Assembly: GCA_039654915.1 (NCBI GenBank)
Contig: CM077599.1
Coordinates: 66,640,501 to 66,704,500, forward strand
Length of the DNA stretch: 64,000 nucleotides
Direction of reading: 5' to 3'
Source: Aquilaria yunnanensis
Lineage: Eukaryota; Streptophyta; Magnoliopsida; Malvales; Thymelaeaceae
Part shown: in pieces, positions 56,253 through 64,000 of the stretch
How the letters are laid out: each line of letters opens with the position of its first letter
Position numbering within the stretch: position 1 is the first letter of the stretch
Position numbers and translations under genes: made by a program
The notes under the pieces: model-generated
Seen by the model: only the letters and a program-made list of their open reading frames with translations
Database searches by the model: none
What the model was told of the DNA's origin: nothing

Positions 56253-57554
56253 TCTCTGAATAGAAGTGGACACATAGAAAACCAACCAGAGCTGCACACA
56301 TGCCGGTGTAAAACTAAACCAAAACGGATCCTTTTGGGGCGGGCAGTATCTCACCCACTATATATAATAGGAACCGAATCAACTCGTGTAGTGGTAGGTC
56401 AAGAAGACAACTTATAATTATCTCTTCGTATGGATTTTTTTCTATAGGAAATTTAATATAAAGACAGATTTGTAAGTTAAATTAATTCCTTTTCACATGG
56501 CCTTAGTTAAGAGGCAGAACTAGAAATTTATGTTAGTAGGGCACTGAAAATTATTATTAATAAAATATTTTTCACATTCACAATTGCAACAATGAGGTTT
56601 TATAGCTTGAAATTTTTTTATGATAATATAATTACTTGTACTACTAAATACATGTTTTTCAATGTTTTATGGATTACTTTCAAATATCAATATCCATTTC
56701 ATGAGTAAATAAAGCTTTTTTTGATATTTTTTCAAGTATCTCTCTATAAACATAAATTATATTAAAAAAATCAAGAAATTCACACGATAATATATTACTA
56801 TTTTTTATTATACAAGTTGATGCATTAGGGTTTTGAAATTTTAGAATTAGTTGAGAATTGACAGAGAGTATATAGTGTATATTGAGATTTGGGACAGACT
56901 TGTGATTTATAATACCTGTGGGGATTGACATTTGAGACATTTTTTTAGGAAGAAGGAGAAAAAGGGGGCAAGTTTCTGCGAGCTGTGGTAATGTCAGAGA
57001 AGACAGAAGAATATCCTTCGCCACTAGTTTTAATTATTAATTCTATTTTTTAATAAGTCTTTTGTACTTAGCTTGTGGGACTATTTAGGTTAGGTGTTTT
57101 TTTTTATTTCTACTTTCTACATTAGGTTAGGTTTTTCTTTACTAAACAAGATTTTCTCTTTTTACTTAGCTTGTATGCTAAATTTTATAATTATACTAAT
57201 AATTCTTGTGGTTTTTAGTTTCACCACTAGCTTTTCCTTACTTCTATTTTAGTTACTCATCAAAACTAAGTTCATGTACTTTTGAGTGAGTAAGGCATTA
57301 TAAAAAATGCTATGGGACAGAATGAATAATTCCTAAAAATAATACCTCAATTATATACTTTTCTGAAACTCAGAGGGGACAATTGCCTCCTCTGAGACAT
57401 ACATGGCACGTCCGCTGCCTTAGTTTATTTCAAGACTAAAAATTTGAATTGGCTGCACATTGTTATGATAACTTGCTGTTCGAGAGGCTGATAATAAGAA
57501 GCCAAAGTTATGAGACCAAGAAGACAAAGAATTATAGCTTAGAGACTTAAATTC
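56253..57554. other. AT-rich intergenic DNA
   Basis: No gene is recognised. Frames of 64-114 codons (56223-56417, 56680-57024) show no known motif. Confidence 0.4.
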
Positions 57555-57556
57555 TA

Positions 57557-57795
57557 CTCTCTCCATCACAAGTTTTTTGCATCATTTCAATTTTTTTTTA
57601 CTTAAGTTTGATTTAAATTTATTTATATTAATATTTACTCAAGATTTTTTTAAAAAATTATATTTAGAAACTAAAAAACTTATAGTTTTTAAACACAATT
57701 TTTTTAAAAAAATTTTAACAACTATCAATATAAATAAATTTAAGTCAAACTTAAATAAAAAACTGAAATAATATGAAGAACTGGGACGAAGATAG
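57557..57795. mobile_element. Stowaway-like MITE
   Basis: CTCTCTCCATCAC after TA at the left matches the complement of gggacgaagatag at the right. Inner arms are inverted copies: tacttaagtttgatttaaatt against aatttaagtcaaacttaaat. 239 bp. The target TA is intact on the left only. Confidence 0.65.
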
Positions 57796-58419
57796 TTTAA
57801 ATTAGGGGTCAATAATAGGAAGTAAAGTTAGAGGACCAGTAAACAAAGCATCAGAACTAGGGGCCTTTTCCATATTTACACTTTTTTCTTTTCTGCACAA
57901 TTTCCTAAATTGGGCCATTACTGTTCATTCTCAGCCGATCCAATAAAAGATACATTATAGTCCAAATATAAAATTAAGTTTCACTTGAACAATATTAAAT
58001 TAACTTACTAAAATTTTTATACGAACATTCCACTATTTCTCTGGTGTCACTCCTTAATTGTATACTAAAATGTAAGTAAAGCTCAATAACTTTACTGATT
58101 ATATTCAAAATGAGGACTAAACCAAAAGGAAAGATTTTCGTATAAGTTTTACTTCCTTTATCATTTATCAGGTATTGAACACATAAATACTATAGGTGCC
58201 CGTCGGTTTGCAAGCCGAATATCTCCAAGATCGCAGGTTCCCGAACCGATAACACATGTGTGTTCAAATCATAGAAAAATCTATATCTTTCCCATTAAAA
58301 ATAATATATTATTTTTTATTTTTATTTTTATTTGTTTTCCTCATCTAAAATCGATGTCTTTTGAAGGCTACAAACTCTATCTAATTAATAACCACTTAAA
58401 ATAAATTATTTTAAAAATA
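57796..58419. other. Intergenic DNA
   Basis: No gene. At 58195-58260 a short GC-rich block ending ggttcccgaacc looks tRNA-like but lacks a convincing box A. Confidence 0.4.
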
Positions 58420-59006
58420 TGTAATTTTTACGAATTTTCATATCCAACCTAGAAAAAGAAAAATAATAAAAATAACTAATTTTCAAGAAATAGTTAATAA
58501 ATACTTTTTAGAACTCTTTATGTCTATATTTTCAATTGGCATAAAAGTTAAGCAAATAACCAATATATGTTAAAATACTCATTAATAACTTATTTTTAAA
58601 AATTATTGTCATATCAAGGCCAAAACCAGAAAAAATTGTTAGTAAGAGTAATAGCTAATTAGTTTATGGCACATACTTGTAAAATTTAAAACTTATGATC
58701 TCAAACTATGAATCTTCTAAAACATACTGTCTAAATATGAGATTTTGTCAAATTCATCATGAACAATTAGCCCACTCACCATTACATGGCTCTACTAGTC
58801 ATATTATTTAATGGGAAACCCAAGCTTCATGGTCCATAATGACCGTGAGTCGTCATGAACTGCCAATCAATCTATGAAATCTCCTAAATTTCACGGGCCA
58901 CATGCAAATCGACAATACGTGACAACTAACAGGCAAGATGCACCATGAAGTAGCAGCGGTCCTTACTTAAAATTGTAAACAAGTTATCTGGAAAATTCTA
59001 GCTAAT
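58420..59006. repeat. Diverged direct duplication, copy A
   Basis: Matches 60060-60662 in the same order over about 590 bp, with blocks such as atagttaataaatactttt, gaacaattagccca and aaacaagttatc. Non-coding. The origin (tandem duplication or LTR pair) is not decided. Confidence 0.7.
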
Positions 59007-59084
59007 GTGTCACTGCAAGAGTGCTATACTACAAAGAATAATGATGTATTTCACTTGGAAGGCATGTTAAAACTTATTTGTGTT

Positions 59085-59502
59085 CAGTGGCGGAACCAGG
59101 ATTTTTGGTTTGGGGGAGCGAGCCTGGAGGAGAGTCGACTAAGCCCGAAGTAGAGATGCGGCATCGCGGCGAGACAAAGCTGGAGATTAGGGCTAAGTCG
59201 TACTAATTCAAAGATTAGGGTCAACTTGTACAAGTTGGAAATTTTGGATGACTAATGGTGCATTTAGGCCATGTTCGAATATCTGTTTAAGGCTAGAAGG
59301 AATAATTACTTATTTGGTCACTGCTTTCTTTAGCACCTACCTCACTACCCTCCATATTCATATTCTTCCATTATTTCTGGAGGTAAAAATACATTTTCAG
59401 TCCCTAATTTCTCTTGAATTAACCAATTAAGCACCTATATTTAAATTTTTTCAAAATTTTCCGGGGCAGCAGCACCGCCTGCCCCTACATAGGTCCGCAC
59501 TG
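59085..59502. mobile_element. hAT-like MITE, 418 bp
   Basis: Starts CAGTGGCGGAACC and ends with the complement-like ggtccgcactg, the short C-A-G-T-G ends of hAT elements. Flanking 8-mers tttgtgtt and tttgtgtc differ at one base. The interior begins with the gggggagcgag phrase seen in dispersed plant copies. Non-coding. Confidence 0.65.
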
Positions 59503-59510
59503 TTTGTGTC

Positions 59511-60059
59511 TTTATCTAATCATTGCAATATATATATATAATATCTATATGCACATATATGTATGTAAGGAAGACAATTCTAGAGAAGATATATTCATGT
59601 TTTGTATAAGACGAAAAAAAATAAAGCTTTTAATAAGGAGGAGTAGGTCTATTTTCCCCGGATATCAGATTGAAGTGGAGTATGAGTATCTTTTTGTATG
59701 TGTGTTTTATAAAACAAAAACAAAAGAGCATTTGAATAAGAAATTACTTGATATATACATCATGCACAGAAAAAATTCAGAAGATCGGATCAACCTGCGC
59801 ATATTTCATAGTGGGAGGGCCAACCGTAAGGAACTAAACTTTCCAATGCCTTCATTTGAATTACCCAAAAAATGCATGCCTAACATCTGATAATTCCCTC
59901 AGGTTTTAGCTCGTTCAAATAACTCCACATTAAATCACACAATGATGAAGAAACAATGGAAAATAATAAAAAATAAACAAAAGAGCCAATTCTACAATAA
60001 TACCATCGTGGATCACATACATCAAAGAGAACAGCGAAAACAATTTCTGAAAGTACCAA
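59511..60059. other. Spacer between the duplicated copies
   Basis: A 128-codon frame (59504-59890) has no known motif. It begins in low-complexity (TA)n/(CATA)n sequence, so I do not call it a gene. Confidence 0.4.
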
Positions 60060-60662
60060 TTAACTTTTTATAAATTTTTTCCGTATCCAACCAAAAAAAG
60101 AAATAGAAAAATAAAGAAAACTAAATTTTCCAAAAAAAATAGTTAATAAATACTTTTCGGGCTTTTTATGCATGAACTTTCAATTAGTATACAAGTTAGG
60201 CAAATAATCACTATATGTAAAAATAATCATTAATAACTTGTTTTTAAAAAATTACTTGCAAATTAGGGGTGGCCCAGAGAAAAATAGTCGGTGAGCACAA
60301 TACTTAACTATTAATTTTATGATATAAACTTGCAAAATTTAAAACTTCTAAGGTCAAGTTATAAATCTTATAAAAAAAGTTTACCGTCAACATATGTGAT
60401 GTTGTCAAATTCGACTGGAACAATTAGCCCAATCAACACTAGATGCCTCCATTAATTGTATGACAATATAAAGGAAAACTCGAGTTTTACGGTCCATGAC
60501 AATCATAAGTTATTATAAACTATCAATCAGCCCATGTAATTCCAAAATCACATGGGTCTTATTCTATTTGACGGTTCTTGATAACTAATAATTATTAGAC
60601 AAGCGAGTGTTCTTATTTAAAATTGCAAACAAGTTATCCGTTGTTAGAAAATTCTAAACACA
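60060..60662. repeat. Diverged direct duplication, copy B
   Basis: Partner of 58420-59006, roughly 75-80% alike by eye with small indels. Start-to-start spacing is about 1.64 kb, or about 1.2 kb without the hAT-like insertion. Confidence 0.7.
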
Positions 60663-61640
60663 TGAACTACATCCATTAATTGGTGTGACACGTGAACACC
60701 CAATGAAAAATGCGACTCTAATAACTAGCCAACAAAAAGGCGACTTTAATAAGCCGACAATATGAACTTGAGATAAACTAATGACAACCTTAATTTGCAT
60801 AACCGGACAAGGTCATGTCCATCTTTTAAGGTTTTGGCTTGGGAAGCCGAACCCATTGCCTTATTAAAACATTTTTTAGTTTGTGTTCTTCTGGTCTTTG
60901 GGTGTGAACGCCCTTTAGAAAACTTGGAAGGCCATGTGTTGGTTACAGTAAATTATTCCAAAAGCCTCTTTTCTTTGGTCTCAACCAACGTACTTCCGAC
61001 AAAATTATACCTGCAAGTCTGCAGCAGAACATGCAAGTTCAACACAAGCAAGCAACAATAATACTAATAAAAATAGTAAGGAATGGTAAAGAAATAAGAA
61101 GTGATTTTTAATTAAAAAAAATAGATCATTGACAACGGAGAAAGCGAAAGAAAAAGAAATGGTAAAGAAATTAGCTTCACTTAATGTAGCAAATGATTAT
61201 AATGTAAGTGTCGTTTGATATTTTTATATGGAGAACGATGACAACATGGTCCATGATGTGAGATTGATCAATTTTGGTACATTTTATGCCAAGGACAAAT
61301 GTTGATCCCATGGTTTTAATACAATTGTTGCATGAGAAAATATGTCACAGTCTGTCACAATAGATGGTTATTTTGCTTTACTCGCTACCTTTTCTTTATA
61401 TAGAAAAGCTAGTAAGGGAAAAAAAAATTGACACACCGAAGCCATTAGTTGGACGGCTCAGCTTGTTGCTTTTATATATGGGCCGGGGCCCCACTAGATA
61501 AAGAAAGGCAGAGACAAGTTCCAATCCGTTTGGTACAGCTTAATGTGCAAGAAAAGAAAAGAGCCCCAAAAGAAATAAAAAGAAGAAGAGTGCTAAGTCT
61601 GAAAATATTACTCTATAGGCATAAAAAAAGATGATACGTG
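60663..61640. other. Intergenic DNA, no gene identified
   Basis: The 88-codon frame at 60795-61061 has no recognisable motif. TATA-like runs at about 61399 and 61472 are isolated. Confidence 0.4.
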
Positions 61641-61649
61641 TTTTTTTAT

Positions 61650-63151
61650 GGGTAAAATTCACTGGGGGCACCTTAGTTTTTTTTTTTTTTGTTTTAATTG
61701 GGCATCCAACCTTCAATTTATCTTAACGAGGTAGCTTACCTCTTAATGCGCATTCTATCTAATTACTTTCCGTTAATTTCAGAATTATATCTGATGGAAA
61801 ATGTTGATGTCACGTAAAAAATATTAAAATAAATTATAAAAAACCACTTGTGGTCCTTTAATCTTTCTATCAACAATTCTAAACCCTAATATTTTAAATC
61901 TAACCTTTGGTCTGTAGTTCCTCTGCTTCATCGCAGTAGCACCTTGCTTGTCGCCATTGCCACCGCTGCTTTATCCTTGCTCATCACTGCTGCCACCGTT
62001 GCTCGATCCTCACTCGTTGCTGCCACTGCCACTTTATCCTCGCTTGTCGCTATCGCCGTTTTTGTTCATTTCTCATTCCTTGCTCGTGTGTGGATTCTTG
62101 TTGAAACCACCTCATCTCAACCTCCGACCATCATTCACACATCCGATGCTCAAGCCAAGCCACCCTCCTCTGAAAGGCTATCAATCGTGCGTTTGAAGCC
62201 CAATCGTGCCTGCTAATTAAACAAAGACAGAGAAGACAACCAGACAAAGAAACGAAAGAAGATAGAAGAGGCAATCAATAGAGGCAATGCGCCAACAAAG
62301 CGATTGACGATGGTGATGTGGCGATTAATGGAGGCGAAAAGGCGATTAACGTAGGCAATGAGATCGAGAGATGACAAGATCAAGGGATGATTGACGATCA
62401 GGTGATTAATGGAGGCAATAAGATTGAGGGATGACTGATGGGGGATGAGATTGATGAATGACCGATAAAGTACAAAATTGAGGTGGACGGCTGATGAAAG
62501 ATGAGATCCACAGAAAGACATGGCCCAATGATAAAGTCAGTTGAGATGAAGAGGCGAATGAGGAGAAAATTTGAGGGATGAGTTATGATGTGAAGCTGGA
62601 GAAGATTTGCGCCAAATCAGCAAAATCTACTTTGTCTCTAACCGAAACTGCTTTGTCTTTGACCGGAATGCCTACAGTCGGCAGTGCTGTCACGATCATT
62701 GTCGAAGTGGTTAAAGAGGAAGTTCGAAACCGTGAACAGGTTTGGTGACAAGACCTGAAGGGGATTTCTGATGAGATATGACGGCGGGGTTGCTGCCCAG
62801 ATATCGTTTTTGCTCTTTTTTTCTGATTTCATTTCTCTAATTTTGATTTTATTTCCCTTATTCTTGTTTATGGGTTTTCCAGATTATTTGGTTTGGCTTA
62901 AAAGCATTTTAGTAGCTGTGAGGTTTTTTACAATTTTCCCAAAAATTAAAGGGCCACAAGTGTTATTTTATAATTTATTTTAACATTTTTTACGCCATGT
63001 CTGCATTTTTTGTCAGATATAACTTTGAAATTAATATAAAGTATTTAGATAAGACACACGTTAAAAGGTAAAGTACCTCGATAGGACAAATTGAAGGTAA
63101 GGTACCCAATTAGGAAAAAAAAAACTAAAGTACCCCTAGTAAATTTTACCC
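61650..63151. mobile_element. Mutator-like element with TIRs of about 240 bp and a non-transposase core
   Basis: The left arm GGGTAAAATTCACTGGGGG (61650) is an inverted match of the right arm ending ...agtaaattttaccc (63151). The similarity runs about 240 bp (shared ccttcaattt, cgaggta, aaaataaattataaaa). Nine-base flanks tttttttat and tttttctat agree at 8 of 9. The core (about 61890-62930) is GC-richer, with tandem-like phrases: left, variants of gctgccaccgttgctcgatcc; right, variants of gcgattaatggaggcaa. Short frames (61944-62216 plus, 62213-62521 minus, 62638-62832 minus) show no known domain. No transposase. The arrangement is that of a Pack-MULE, but no parent gene is identified. Confidence 0.7.
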
Positions 63152-63160
63152 TTTTTCTAT

Positions 63161-64000
63161 TGTCCCAAAAAAATTAAAATATTTTATTTTTGAGAAAGTT
63201 TTTAACTTCCAATTCATCTTATTATCCTCGTCTAAACCCTTGCAACACAAAACTCAGTAAGAAATTTTTTATTTTTTAATATTCATTTAAACTCCTATTA
63301 CACAAAATTTAAAAAAAATTATTTTTTATTTTAATTATTATTTAAACTTTCACCGCACCAAATCTAAAAAAAATATATTTTAATTTTAATTTTATATATA
63401 AAATTAAAAAATATATTATAAAATATATACACTTTAATCTCTATTCGTAGCACTCCTAGGTTGGGATAAATAAATAACATTTTATGTTCATATGAAATCG
63501 TGTAGCTCCGAAAGTAAAAAAGAAAAAGAAAAGTACGATGTTCAGAAAACCCCCCAAAACGGGAAAAAAAGTAAAAGTACGATTTGTCGGCTCCAGTTCA
63601 GCGGAAATTGGATCTGAGCCCATGGTTTGTGCTCTGAAGTTGGAAAATCTAGGGGCTCAAAGTAATGAAAAGTTAAAAATAATGTGTCTTCCAGATTTTC
63701 AAAATTTTTTGAATTAGTGTACTCTAAAATAAATTATATTGATCTGAAACGAGTTAAGTATTTTTCTTTTTATGACATTTTATCCGCAACTAATATTATT
63801 TAGAATTTTATACCTTATAGATACAACAATCAATTGAATAGCGTTTTTTTTCTATAATTTAACTAAATTTTTATAAATTTTTACTTATTTAACAAAAAAA
63901 ACTAATAAAAACTTAATTATAGTATAACTATTATTTCATAAATTATTGTACATATATAACTTAGTTTTCAAACAGTATTTATTTTATAAAATCATAAAAA
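63161..64000. other. AT-rich DNA to window end
   Basis: Strongly A/T-biased with no frame of note. A short less AT-rich block at 63540-63660 has no recognised content. Confidence 0.4.

Noticed and set aside
58195..58262. Possible tRNA gene or SINE (box B-like ggttcccgaacc)
   Set aside because: No box A at the right distance and no cloverleaf could be drawn.
59504..59890. 128-codon frame as a gene
   Set aside because: It starts in (TA)n-like low-complexity DNA beside a hAT-like MITE, has no motif and spans non-conserved sequence between the duplicated copies.
60795..61061. 88-codon frame with upstream TATA-like runs as a host gene
   Set aside because: No domain, no splice or codon signal that I could support, and no upstream promoter at proper distance.

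Overview
This window is intergenic, repeat-dominated DNA of a flowering plant. The evidence is plant-type LTR retrotransposons (Ty3/Gypsy chromovirus-like, Ty3/Gypsy Tat-like, Ty1/Copia), LINE relics, SINE-like copies, and CACTA, Mutator-like, hAT-like and Stowaway-like DNA transposons, with AT-rich filler between them. I found no convincing host protein gene, rRNA or tRNA gene. A repeat-rich eudicot fits best, but the species cannot be fixed from the sequence.

Left flank (1-12021): a decayed minus-strand Gag relic (1-1090). Then an old Tat-type element (3331-8510) with two diverged LTRs, a recognisable primer-binding site and an antisense coiled-coil relic, but no visible pol. Next come a CACTA-like end (9163), a tRNA-derived SINE (minus, about 9695-9836) and the downstream part of a LINE.

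Centre (12022-44448): a four-element nest, each element closed by an exact 5-bp target duplication. The outer layer is a chromovirus-like Gypsy element on the plus strand (12022-44448, LTRs about 2.44 kb, duplication tccct), which itself split a LINE. Its RNase H region was hit twice, 38 bp apart. The first hit is a 3.1-kb element now reduced to a solo LTR (17895-20995, minus, duplication ctatg). The second is a Tat-lineage Gypsy element (21039-40383, minus, LTRs 848/847 bp, duplication atcta). The Tat element carries gag, protease, RT, two RNase H domains and integrase on the minus strand, plus an oppositely transcribed spliced gene (31293-33626) with its own TATA box and polyadenylation signal. 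Between that gene and the 3' LTR sits a very young Ty1/Copia element (22056-30859, minus, LTRs 1598 bp each with no difference seen by eye, duplication ggagt) with full-length gag and pol frames. LTR divergence (about 10%, 3-4%, 0%) follows the nesting order. Most nonsense codons in the older elements look like C-to-T changes, as expected for methylated, silenced copies.

Right flank (44449-64000): the other half of the split LINE; a Mutator-like element with a GC-richer core (45050-46246); a LINE RNase H relic; a fold-back Mutator-type MITE (47559-47948); a SINE-like copy (about 48960-49075); a possible solo Copia LTR; two more fold-back MITEs (50308-50841, 51819-52271); two Stowaway-like MITEs; a deleted 3.4-kb CACTA element (52854-56249) that keeps only the last exon of a TnpA-like gene; a diverged direct duplication of about 600 bp surrounding a hAT-like MITE; and a 1.5-kb Mutator-like element with long terminal inverted repeats and a non-transposase core (61650-63151).

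Nothing here is a cellular pathway. The points of interest are the insertion history, the near-intact Copia element with its unusual LTR minisatellite and gag/pol frame arrangement, the spliced antisense gene of the Tat element, and the Mutator-like elements with foreign-looking cores.
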